From JAKVAV01 sp047632755 (GTDB lineage: Bacteria > Bacteroidota > Bacteroidia > Flavobacteriales_D > Cryomorphaceae), in contig JBLIDT010000003.1 in the NCBI GenBank assembly GCA_047632755.1, positions 156,256 through 220,255 on the forward strand: DNA of 64,000 bases, in the 5' to 3' direction. The translations under genes were made by a program, and so were the position numbers. Shown one piece after another: positions 34,395-41,842 of this stretch (within the stretch, counting starts at the first letter, position 1; each line of letters begins with the position of its first letter). Under the pieces are notes generated by a model. That model was not told the DNA's origin. It worked only from the letters and a program-made list of their open reading frames with translations, and did no database searches.

Positions 34395-35036
34395 ATGAAT
34401 TTGTCGCAAGCCCAAGACATACTTAATCAGCACCTCCAACCCTATTTCGATCACAAGAAATACGAGGAGAGGTCGCCACTCGTTTATGAGCGTCAAACAA
34501 GTTTTGGTTGTTCTGTTTTTATGGCAACCGTTACTGGAGACGAAGAAATGGCATACGTCAAGTTCTTTGCGGGAGTCAGACATGATTTAGTCGAACTCAC
34601 CCTGACCAATACTTTCGGTCTAAATGATTATTTCAGAAAATCGAGTTATTCTCTGTTATTGAGTTGGAATCAATTGGATGCCCATACCGCTCCACCAGTT
34701 TTGCCTTCAAAGAATGTAAATGATATGACTGCCATCGGTGATATGGCTATCGATTTTATGGATCACAAAGGATTTGACTTCCTTAACCATTACAAGCACC
34801 TAGCTAATCTCGACCGCTTATACAATGACAACCCATCTAAAGCAGCTGAATGGACAAACCATAGCTACCTGCACCGTTTCAGGGCGATGGCTATTGCCAA
34901 ACTGAGGGGCAGGCATGACTATGACCGATTGTTTCAAATGCACAAAGATTATTTGGAAAGTCGAGGTCTAAGTGGTCCTATCATTGCCAAATTTGATACT
35001 ACTTTTACCCACTTGAAGAACCTATCCTTGAATTGA
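34395..35036 (+). CDS. Hypothetical protein
   Basis: 213 residues from the ATG at 34395; a GTG two codons upstream is less likely. Soluble and aromatic-rich, with motifs such as VYERQTSFGCSVFMATV and FDFLNHYKHLANLDRLYN. No family recognised. The stop overlaps the ATG of the DUF2452 gene (TGATG), so the pair is coupled. The divergent XRE regulator and the palindrome in between hint that the pair could be controlled by it (inference). Confidence 0.7.
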   Translation: MNLSQAQDILNQHLQPYFDHKKYEERSPLVYERQTSFGCSVFMATVTGDEEMAYVKFFAGVRHDLVELTLTNTFGLNDYFRKSSYSLLLSWNQLDAHTAPPVLPSKNVNDMTAIGDMAIDFMDHKGFDFLNHYKHLANLDRLYNDNPSKAAEWTNHSYLHRFRAMAIAKLRGRHDYDRLFQMHKDYLESRGLSGPIIAKFDTTFTHLKNLSLN

Positions 35037-35488
35037 TGTCATCAAATAAAAATCTGGAATTCGTCAATCCGATTGACCCCGATAAGATCACAGAAAATCC
35101 TGGTCTAATTCCCTACCCTCATCATGTGGGAAGCCCTGCCTTCGCTCCTACAGAAAAGGGAGTGATAAAAAGTCGCTCTATGAAAGCGATGGAGGAGCAG
35201 AGCAATATGCAGTTGGACCAAATTAAAGAACAAATTGCTTTATTGGCTACTCAAGCCGAAAAACTTCAGAATCGTGTCGAAGTATCAAAAGCGGTTTACG
35301 CTTCTGATATGAATTTTGATCCGATAGTTGGTTCTGAATATCACTTGTACGCGAGAGACGAAGATGAATTTGTTATGTCCATGATATCTCCAGAAGAATG
35401 GGGAAAGAAGCCTGCTTATAAACACTTTGTGGCTTCAGTTCAATTGCTAGCCGACCGCACATGGAAGGTGACTCGAGAAGAACTTTAG
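35036..35488 (+). CDS. DUF2452 family protein
   Basis: 150 residues from the ATG at 35036. The N-terminal ENPGLIPYPHHVGSPAFAPTEKG, then a long helix (MKAMEEQSNMQLDQIKEQIALL) and a C-terminal part ending WGKKPAYKHFVASVQLLADRTW are characteristic of DUF2452, a family present in Bacteroidota and also in animals, without an established biochemical role. Coupled to the gene before it; convergent with the ABC permease, overlapping by 4 bases. Confidence 0.82.
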   Translation: MSSNKNLEFVNPIDPDKITENPGLIPYPHHVGSPAFAPTEKGVIKSRSMKAMEEQSNMQLDQIKEQIALLATQAEKLQNRVEVSKAVYASDMNFDPIVGSEYHLYARDEDEFVMSMISPEEWGKKPAYKHFVASVQLLADRTWKVTREEL

Positions 35489-36285
35489 AAATCTTTTTTC
35501 TTGAGGATCACAAATATAAGGGCGGTAAATACTAAGCCCCATAACCCACCGCGCAACAAATCCATCCAAGCAATATAGTCTTGCGTTTGAAGTAAAATAT
35601 ACTTCGAAAAGGGAATCCTGATCATGGATGAGATAGAATCGAGAGGTAAAACTATACCCAACTCTGGCACCTGCCATTTGAGCAGTGCAGAAAGAATAGG
35701 CTCGAGAATGAGAGAATAAATCAACAGAAGTACAATCGTGATTCCAGATCTTCTAATGATAAGAACCAATAGGATAGAAAACAGGAAGAAGCAAAATAGC
35801 TGAATCGCGTGTCCAGGAATGAATACCAAGCTATTGGTGAATGCCGACAATCCTGATTCTGAATTGATCAAACCCAGCACAAGCCCGAGTAGAAACAAGA
35901 ATGCCGCCGATACTAGAGATAGGAAAGCGGCAAAGCTCAACTTGGACAAAAAGAATTCCTTCCTTGATAGTCCATCAATGATATTCTGCCGGTGTGTTTT
36001 GTATGTGTACTCATTGCTCACTGAAATGATCAACAGAAATGCAGGGAATACGGCAAAAAAGGAGGCTAGGTATGCCAGATTGTGGTAAATATCTTCCCAA
36101 TCATATATCGGGAATATCGAAGGGTTGATTCCTCGATAGTCCATTCCTTCAGCTGTCATGTAATCCAGAAAGGCTCCAGCACCGATGGCTACAGCCGCAA
36201 TAGCTACAAAGTACAATCCGAGTAAAATCCAGAGTGCGCGATTCGACTTTAGCTTTAGGTACTCAATCTTTACGAGTCTAAGCAT
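35485..36285 (-). CDS. ABC transporter permease (ABC-2 type)
   Basis: 266 residues with six predicted membrane segments; the large soluble loop after TM1 (AEGMDYRGINPSIFPIYDWEDIYHNL, residues about 45-70) fits the ABC-2/CcmB-like exporter permeases. The start overlaps the ATPase gene by 8 bases. It is the last gene of the seven-gene ECF/DUF4252 unit. The family exports lipids, peptides or polysaccharides, or acts as an envelope-stress effector; the substrate here is unknown. Confidence 0.85.
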   Translation of the reverse strand: MLRLVKIEYLKLKSNRALWILLGLYFVAIAAVAIGAGAFLDYMTAEGMDYRGINPSIFPIYDWEDIYHNLAYLASFFAVFPAFLLIISVSNEYTYKTHRQNIIDGLSRKEFFLSKLSFAAFLSLVSAAFLFLLGLVLGLINSESGLSAFTNSLVFIPGHAIQLFCFFLFSILLVLIIRRSGITIVLLLIYSLILEPILSALLKWQVPELGIVLPLDSISSMIRIPFSKYILLQTQDYIAWMDLLRGGLWGLVFTALIFVILKKKDF

Positions 36286-37180
36286 GGTCTTCGGCTTTTA
36301 GAATTTCCAAAAATCTTTGTTCGAGAGTTGTTGCCTGTGGAACGAGTCTATTTAGAGCGACACCTTTTTCCATGAGGTAAGAATTTAGATCTGCCGCACT
36401 TTTGTCCTTATCCAACATGACGACAAATGCGTCACCTTCTTTTCTGTGGGATGAGATAAAACTGCCGCTGTCAAGAGCCGTACCCAAAGAAGCTGCATCT
36501 TCTGCCCATATGTCGTAACGAGCTTTTTCTTGATCGAGTTCCCTCACTTTACCTTGATAGATCTTTTTCCCCATACGCAGAACTGCAAAATCCGTGCAGA
36601 TTCGCTGCACTTCAGAAAGCATATGACTAGCTGTGATAATAGTTCGGCCTTCGTTTGCCAAGTCTATGATCAGATTTCGAATTTCAGCTATTCCTTGAGG
36701 GTCCAAGCCATTCGTGGGTTCATCTAAAATAAGCACCTCTGGATCAGAAAGCAAGGCAGAGCCAATGGCTAAGCGTTGTTTCATCCCAAGTGAAAATGAA
36801 CGGAAAGGATCGTCTTTTCTAGAAAGTAACCCTACTCTATCCAGCACTTCATTGATGCGACTCGTGGGTGCTTCTTTGATTGTGGCTGTCACCTTCAAGT
36901 TAGCAGCAGCAGAGAGGTAATGATAAAAACAAGGCGCCTCCAGAATGGCACCAATTTTCTTGCGAACCTGATGGCCTTGCTCACCTTCAAACCAATCAAA
37001 AGAGCCAGACGTAGGATTGATAACCCCGAGTATCATACCAAGGGTCGTTGATTTTCCGCTTCCGTTTGGTCCTAGTATGCCAAAGACAGACCCCTTGGGT
37101 ACGTTCAGTTCTAAATTATCTACAGCAGTAAGTCGGCCAAATTTTTTGGAGAGGCCATTGATGTTTAATACAGAAGTCAA
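36278..37180 (-). CDS. ABC transporter ATP-binding protein
   Basis: 300 residues. Walker A GPNGSGKST at 37-45, signature region FSLGMKQRLAIG at 129-140 (variant of LSGGQ), Walker B LILDEPTNGLDP with Asp153/Glu154, and a downstream His switch (TASHM). A C-terminal extension of 80 residues is typical of ABC-2 drug, lantibiotic or lipid exporters (CcmA/NatA type). Start overlaps the DUF4252 lipoprotein stop by 4 bases (ATGA). Works with the permease 35485-36285. Confidence 0.92.
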   Translation of the reverse strand: MTSVLNINGLSKKFGRLTAVDNLELNVPKGSVFGILGPNGSGKSTTLGMILGVINPTSGSFDWFEGEQGHQVRKKIGAILEAPCFYHYLSAAANLKVTATIKEAPTSRINEVLDRVGLLSRKDDPFRSFSLGMKQRLAIGSALLSDPEVLILDEPTNGLDPQGIAEIRNLIIDLANEGRTIITASHMLSEVQRICTDFAVLRMGKKIYQGKVRELDQEKARYDIWAEDAASLGTALDSGSFISSHRKEGDAFVVMLDKDKSAADLNSYLMEKGVALNRLVPQATTLEQRFLEILKAEDHA

Positions 37181-37785
37181 ATTTCGATTTTTATGGTTTT
37201 GGTCTTTGTGGTATCAGGCTCTGCCTCTTCTGATTCAGATTCATCAATAAGCTCTTCATTATTGCCTCTAGCAAGATCTAGAAGTGACATAACGTTATCA
37301 GTGTTAAGGTCAGAAAGACCTTGAATAGTCTCTAGAGAAATTTCGCCTTTCATTTCTATCAGCATAGTGGCCACACCATCACCTCCAACTAGCACTACAT
37401 ATCGATCAATCGTCTGATCTCTCACATATGCCACGGTGCTCATGTCACCTGACTTGAATTCGGCCAAGAGTTCAAAACCTTCGGACCTCAGTCCATTCTC
37501 CAACTCTTTTACATCTCTCTGAAGAATGTCCAAAGAATCTGATTTTGCAAAGAAAAGTCTGCCCTCTTTTACACCCTCCAGTATTCCACCTTCACCATTG
37601 CTTATAAATTTGTCCAGCATTCGCACTGTGGTGGGATAAAAGTAGAGCTCTCCAAGTTCCTGATCAATTTCAGGGCGCTCAATGTAGTCATTGAGTGCCT
37701 CACTTGGCGGATTGACTTCTGCACAGCCCGCTGCCATTAGCAAAATGAAAATAAGACTGGAATTAATTGGTCTAGTTGTCTTCAT
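37177..37785 (-). CDS. DUF4252-like lipoprotein
   Basis: 202 residues. Lipoprotein signal with MAAGC (lipid Cys21). The mature part resembles the DUF4252 proteins upstream (repeated pattern ...VKELENGLRSEGFELLAEF, YVVLVGGDGVATMLIEMKGEISLETI) and ends in an acidic low-complexity stretch before IKIEI. Third DUF4252 homologue of the operon, differing by its lipid anchor. Overlaps the previous gene by 14 bases and the ATPase gene by 4. Role unknown; membrane-attached partner of the exporter is a guess from position. Confidence 0.72.
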   Translation of the reverse strand: MKTTRPINSSLIFILLMAAGCAEVNPPSEALNDYIERPEIDQELGELYFYPTTVRMLDKFISNGEGGILEGVKEGRLFFAKSDSLDILQRDVKELENGLRSEGFELLAEFKSGDMSTVAYVRDQTIDRYVVLVGGDGVATMLIEMKGEISLETIQGLSDLNTDNVMSLLDLARGNNEELIDESESEEAEPDTTKTKTIKIEI

Positions 37786-38296
37786 CCAAATTCTCCAAGT
37801 AATCCATACCTCCGATGTTCATGTTCTTCGAGATTTTAGAAATTTTTTCCAAATCTATAATTCCTGAGATACTCATTAAGAATAAGTTGCCCTTGCCACC
37901 AGCAATCATAAAGAGCTCGGCAATTTGACCAGATTCCTCTCGGACGAAGAAACGAACCTTTTCGTCTTTCTCATCCACGCTCATCAGCATTTCGTACTCT
38001 TTACCAACTTGCTTGATCACCTTTTGGTAATCTACGTTAGATTCAGAATCTTCGCTTGTGATGATTCTGATGCCAGTCAGGTCTTTCATGGCATCAAGTA
38101 CCTCTTTATTGTCAGGGTCGTCCGTTTCGATATTCGAAAAGAGACCAAACATCTTACTGCTTATGGTAATAGATGTAAACTCAGGATCATCGGCATATTT
38201 CGAAAAGTATCGATCTATGGCATCCTGGGCCATCACCGAAAAGGTCATGACCAGCGCGGTAAAGGATAAGATTAGCTTTTTATTAATCGTTTTCAT
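37772..38296 (-). CDS. DUF4252 exported protein
   Basis: 174 residues with signal peptide MKTINKKLILSFTALVMTFSVMAQ. The mature protein starts DAIDRYFSKYADDPEFTSITIS and continues KMFGLFSNIET..., the standard DUF4252 layout; the C-terminal half has MIAGGKGNLFLMSISGIIDLEKISKI. The family is confined to Bacteroidota, as far as I know, and has no known function. It overlaps the anti-sigma-like gene by 14 bases. Likely periplasmic. Confidence 0.85.
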   Translation of the reverse strand: MKTINKKLILSFTALVMTFSVMAQDAIDRYFSKYADDPEFTSITISSKMFGLFSNIETDDPDNKEVLDAMKDLTGIRIITSEDSESNVDYQKVIKQVGKEYEMLMSVDEKDEKVRFFVREESGQIAELFMIAGGKGNLFLMSISGIIDLEKISKISKNMNIGGMDYLENLDEDN

Positions 38297-38843
38297 TTTT
38301 GGAATCTTTTGATGTCTTATTGTAACTCACACCTGTTACACTCAACGTAGCTTGGTGAAACTTCTCTATATTCTGAATTGGTTTCTTTGCTTTATTCAGT
38401 TTTGATGAAGCAAAGGACAAAGCTTGCTTAGCTTCCTTAAATGCCGCTTCGGGGGATTCGAATTGCTCTTCTTGATTTACTGAAGCCATCACTCCTGCTT
38501 GTTCTGCTTCTCCTACAGCATACCATATAGCAAAGCTAAAACAAAGCAGAACGACTGCGGCCGCTGCATAGCGAACGAATTCAAGTGGAGTGAATCTTCC
38601 TCTAATAATTTTTGAGTCATTCTTTTGTTCAACTTCTGCCCAAAATTCAGATTCAAACGAATCATCTAGCTGAACGCTCGGATTTTCACTTTCAACGCTT
38701 AGCGAGCCCACTAATTGAATAAACTCAGGCGACAATGCTTCGGGGCTAGTCCTAGCCAAAGACTTCAATTCCCTCTCTTCTTCAAGAGTCGTTTCGCCCT
38801 GCCAGTACTTATCTTCAAGTCGTTTTAACCTCAACTCATTCAT
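38283..38843 (-). CDS. Membrane anti-sigma-like protein
   Basis: 186 residues. An N-terminal cytoplasmic acidic domain (RLEDKYWQGETTLEEERELKSL), typical of Bacteroidota anti-sigma-like partners, one transmembrane helix (residues 88-110, FVRYAAAAVVLLCFSFAIWYAV) and a short Ala/Lys-rich outside part. No zinc motif HxxxCxxC. The start overlaps the ECF sigma stop by 8 bases. The pattern YWxGETTLEEE is frequent in genes next to ECF sigma factors in this phylum. Confidence 0.78.
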   Translation of the reverse strand: MNELRLKRLEDKYWQGETTLEEERELKSLARTSPEALSPEFIQLVGSLSVESENPSVQLDDSFESEFWAEVEQKNDSKIIRGRFTPLEFVRYAAAAVVLLCFSFAIWYAVGEAEQAGVMASVNQEEQFESPEAAFKEAKQALSFASSKLNKAKKPIQNIEKFHQATLSVTGVSYNKTSKDSKNEND

Positions 38844-39348
38844 AACTGTAGCGTTTTTTTAACTGGTCCTTTATTGTATTTCGAGCGCGAAAAATATTGA
38901 CTTTAACCTGACTCATGCTAATTTCCATTATTTCGCATATTTCCAAATAGCTGTACCCTTGAATTTCCCGCAAGGTAAATGCGGTTTTTTGATTTTCGGG
39001 TAACTCACCTGCTATCTTCTTTACATTTTCAATAGACTCTTTTTCCGTTACTACTTGAAGTGGTGTGTGATTCGTAGAATGAGCCGGTTCGTGATGAATC
39101 TCCAACTTTTCATTTCGTTTTCTTCCTGCCCTCTTGAGAGCATCAAGTGACTTATTTCTTGTTAAAGTCATACACCACGATTCGAGGCTATTCACTTTTT
39201 CCAATTCCGATCGAGTTTCCCACAACTTCATAAGCACCTCTTGAACGATATCCTTAGCTTCTTCTTCATTCTTAATGTAGGACACAGCAAACCGATACAT
39301 TTTATTGCGGTGGACAAATATGTCTTTTTGGAAATCACCTTTCTGCAT
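38836..39348 (-). CDS. ECF RNA polymerase sigma factor
   Basis: 170 residues. Region 2 (MYRFAVSYIKNEEEAKDIVQEVLMKLWE, key part NEEEAKDIVQEVLMKLWE) and region 4 (AFTLREIQGYSYLEICEIMEISMSQVKVNIFRAR, key part YLEICEIMEISMSQVKV) are complete. Likely recognises the element TGTAAC-N16-CGTCTC at 40159-40186, giving autoregulation of the seven-gene unit. A 24-base gap separates it from the T9SS-tailed DUF4252 gene upstream; the anti-sigma-like gene follows with an overlap. Confidence 0.92.
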   Translation of the reverse strand: MQKGDFQKDIFVHRNKMYRFAVSYIKNEEEAKDIVQEVLMKLWETRSELEKVNSLESWCMTLTRNKSLDALKRAGRKRNEKLEIHHEPAHSTNHTPLQVVTEKESIENVKKIAGELPENQKTAFTLREIQGYSYLEICEIMEISMSQVKVNIFRARNTIKDQLKKRYSYE

Positions 39349-39372
39349 CGGCTGGTTTTGGTTCAGTCAGTT

Positions 39373-40131
39373 CTATTGAATAATGAACTTTCCCGAAACT
39401 TCCTTATCTCCTTTGTCAACTCTGATGACGTAAACGCCCTTGTCAAGTCCTGAGACATCGACAGAATTCATGCCCGATTGAGCGGTGAATACTTTTACTT
39501 CAACCCCAGCTGAATTAAACACATGCACTTGTGATTTTGAGAGGTCATCGGAAAACTTCACGTTGAGTTCTCCATCTTGCTGCACTGGATTGGGAAACAC
39601 TTTGATATCCGATGACATGTCTTCCAAGCCTGCAAAGGCAGAGGAGCTAGCTTTAACTAATTGTTGAGTCATCTGCCCAATATCACTCATTTTCATACTG
39701 CCGACAAGACTCATAATAGCAAAAGTGTTTTCACTTCCTGCGATACCAATTAGTTCTCGAACCACCCCACCTTGCTCATCGATAAGCAATTTGAACTCCG
39801 TATCTTTTTCTTTAATGGAAATCAATTCTTCAAAATTTGAAGGCAGTCTTTTTTGGGCAGCCTTGGCAGTTTGAACTGCTGATGGGTCACTGTCGTCAAC
39901 AATTACCCTGAGCCCTGTAATCTGGGAGGCCATGTCCTTGTATTCTTGCAGATCTGTCTCCTCTACATCGATTTGACCTACCAATTCAAATGCTTTACCC
40001 GAGAGCGTAATCGCCGTTACGTCCTCTCTTTCTTCGTATTCTGAAAAGTAAGAGGAAATCACATCTGTTTGAGCAGATGTTGAAAAGGCCATTAGAGTTA
40101 GGCCAATGAGAGTATAAATTTGCTTCTTCAT
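39373..40131 (-). CDS. DUF4252 protein with T9SS type A sorting domain
   Basis: 252 residues; signal peptide ends at SAQ (residue 21). DUF4252 domain about residues 22-165 (DVISSYFSEYEEREDVTAIT, then FELVGQI), followed by a linker and a T9SS sorting domain (FPNPVQQDGELNV, GVEVKVF, LDKGVYVIRV, end KFIIQ). It is thus an exported cell-surface version of the two downstream paralogues. First gene of the unit, directly behind the ECF-type promoter. Fusion of DUF4252 to a sorting domain is unusual in my knowledge. Confidence 0.88.
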   Translation of the reverse strand: MKKQIYTLIGLTLMAFSTSAQTDVISSYFSEYEEREDVTAITLSGKAFELVGQIDVEETDLQEYKDMASQITGLRVIVDDSDPSAVQTAKAAQKRLPSNFEELISIKEKDTEFKLLIDEQGGVVRELIGIAGSENTFAIMSLVGSMKMSDIGQMTQQLVKASSSAFAGLEDMSSDIKVFPNPVQQDGELNVKFSDDLSKSQVHVFNSAGVEVKVFTAQSGMNSVDVSGLDKGVYVIRVDKGDKEVSGKFIIQ

Positions 40132-40158
40132 GTTAGTTTGTATTTAGATTTCATAACA

Positions 40159-40186
40159 GAGACGACTCACCGTAGGCTTTGTTACA
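40159..40186 (-). promoter_or_regulatory. ECF-type promoter of the DUF4252/ECF/ABC operon
   Basis: On the minus strand TGTAAC (40186-40181), a 16-base spacer and CGTCTC (40164-40159). The -35 with AAC and the -10 with CGTC are the hallmarks of many ECF promoters, and I know TGTAAC/CGTCT pairs ahead of Bacteroidota ECF genes. The box ends 27 bases before the ATG at 40131. I found no second copy in this window. Confidence 0.6.
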
Positions 40187-40233
40187 AACATCCTTTTTTT
40201 CTTTCACTCTCTCGTTAATCAATCAAAGCTCAT

Positions 40234-40241
40234 TACCTTTG
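40234..40241 (+). promoter_or_regulatory. -7 box upstream of the membrane TPR gene
   Basis: TACCTTTG matches TAnnTTTG and lies 22 bases before the ATG at 40264; aaaggaaa just before the ATG could serve as a ribosome-binding site. No TTG 19-21 bases upstream. Divergent from the ECF-type promoter. Confidence 0.45.
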
Positions 40242-40263
40242 CAGGCCTCAAATAAAGGAAAGT

Positions 40264-40779
40264 ATGATCAATAAAATAATTAAATACGTTCTAATTGCTT
40301 TGGTTCTAGCTTGGAGCATCTATCAATTTACCGTTGGCAACATCGGAAATGGAATTCTACTCATTTTGCTAGTTGGCTTAGTTGTGCTTTTGCTTTTCAG
40401 ACACGAACTGATCTTACTCTCGTTCCTTCATGTAAGAAGAGGCAAGTTCGCTAAAGCCGAAAAGACAATGCTTAAGATTAAGCATCCTGATCAGTTGATT
40501 AAATCTCAAGAGGCATATTACTACTACTTAATGGGTATGATCGAGGCTCAATCCAGAGGAGCCACCAAGTCCGAAAGGTTTTTTCGCAAAGCACTTTCTC
40601 TTGGCTTGAGAATGAAAACAGATCAAGCTGTCGCTAAACTTAATTTAGCAGGAATAGCAGTAATGAAAAGAAAGAAGCGTGAGGCGATAAACTTGTTAGC
40701 TGAAGTTAAGAAGCTCGATACAAGAAATCTCTTGGATGATCAGGTAAAAATGATCAAGGGACAAATGAAGCGAATTTAG
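40264..40779 (+). CDS. Membrane protein with TPR-like domain
   Basis: 171 residues. Two N-terminal transmembrane helices (about 5-22 and 27-45) are followed by helical pairs resembling TPR motifs (KSQEAYYYYLMGMIEAQSRG, FFRKALSLGLRM, AKLNLAGIAVMKRKK), rich in Lys. Bacteroidota contain similar small conserved proteins of unknown role. Monocistronic; convergent with the porP-like gene (2-base gap). Divergent from, and not part of, the ECF operon. Confidence 0.75.
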   Translation: MINKIIKYVLIALVLAWSIYQFTVGNIGNGILLILLVGLVVLLLFRHELILLSFLHVRRGKFAKAEKTMLKIKHPDQLIKSQEAYYYYLMGMIEAQSRGATKSERFFRKALSLGLRMKTDQAVAKLNLAGIAVMKRKKREAINLLAEVKKLDTRNLLDDQVKMIKGQMKRI

Positions 40780-40781
40780 CT

Positions 40782-41834
40782 CTAGAGCCCTTTGCTTCTT
40801 ATCAGTTTTTGACGATTTGTTCCAGGTCCATTGAATGTTGTCCTGTAGCCAATCACCAATTCTACTCCTCCTTGTCCATTGTTATTCTCAGATAATTGAG
40901 AAGCTGTGAAATCGTAGCTCACACCTAGGGAAATGTCATAGTAGTTAACTCTCCCTATGAAATAAATGGCGTCCTCATAGCGGTAGTAAGCCCCCAAATT
41001 AATAGATAGATTATTCTTATGGTCTGTGAACTCAGTTCGATCCCATAAAGAAAATTCAATTTCAGAACCTATGTCAATAATACGATTGGGGCCTTGAAAC
41101 ATCACAAATATATTGGGGTAATAAATGACGCTCTGCTTTTCTGGGGCAATAGCCAAACTAACGTGACCCGTGTACTTTCTCAGCAGATCGTTCTGTTGAC
41201 CCAGCAATTCCATTGAAGGTGTATTGGCATTGAGCACTGCCGCCCCTGCCAATATCCGCGCATTGTCACTAATAGCGTTAAACCAAGATATTCCTCCACC
41301 GAGAGAAACATTTGATTCCGTTAGGTCTCCTATATAGGATTCGCCGCTTGAAGAGGATTGATTAAAATTGGTCCCTGTCCATTGCGACTCCCACGTTGAG
41401 TTGGTGAAATTCATCGATCGCTGGATGAAGGCCACTTGCAAACCAAGAGAGATATAATGTGGGTTTTGTTTTGTTCCGCCCAAATCTATTGCATAGGCTA
41501 CAGAACCTGCAATATGCAATTGATTGAAATCGATTGTTCCTGCATTGTCATTAACGACTGTCAGTCCAACACCCAAGAAGTTTTGGTCGTAAGCATCTTT
41601 AGATATTTTGATAGGAGCGTCAACCGATATACCGAAAGTTTTATAGGGCTCTGAAATAGATCCGTATTGATTGCGGTAGTTCAAGGTTCCACGTATGTCA
41701 TCTTCAAAGGCTCCTGAATTGGCAGGATTATAAGTAATAGGAGACGCGAAAAATTGCGAATAATGAAAGTCTTGCTGAGCTTCAGAAGTCAGAAGAGCGG
41801 TGAAAAAAGCAAGTGTCAGAGCCGTTTTTCTCAT
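40782..41834 (-). CDS. PorP/SprF family type IX secretion membrane protein
   Basis: 350 residues; signal peptide MRKTALTLAFFTALLTSEAQ. The mature N-terminus has the family hallmark QQDFHYSQFFASPITYNPANSG, followed by beta-strand rich outer-membrane repeats. PorP/SprF proteins are needed for export and surface attachment of specific T9SS cargo such as the neighbouring adhesin. It follows that gene with an 8-base gap, the usual pairing in gliding and related Bacteroidota. Confidence 0.9.
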   Translation of the reverse strand: MRKTALTLAFFTALLTSEAQQDFHYSQFFASPITYNPANSGAFEDDIRGTLNYRNQYGSISEPYKTFGISVDAPIKISKDAYDQNFLGVGLTVVNDNAGTIDFNQLHIAGSVAYAIDLGGTKQNPHYISLGLQVAFIQRSMNFTNSTWESQWTGTNFNQSSSSGESYIGDLTESNVSLGGGISWFNAISDNARILAGAAVLNANTPSMELLGQQNDLLRKYTGHVSLAIAPEKQSVIYYPNIFVMFQGPNRIIDIGSEIEFSLWDRTEFTDHKNNLSINLGAYYRYEDAIYFIGRVNYYDISLGVSYDFTASQLSENNNGQGGVELVIGYRTTFNGPGTNRQKLIRSKGL

Positions 41835-41842
41835 AAGGTGAT

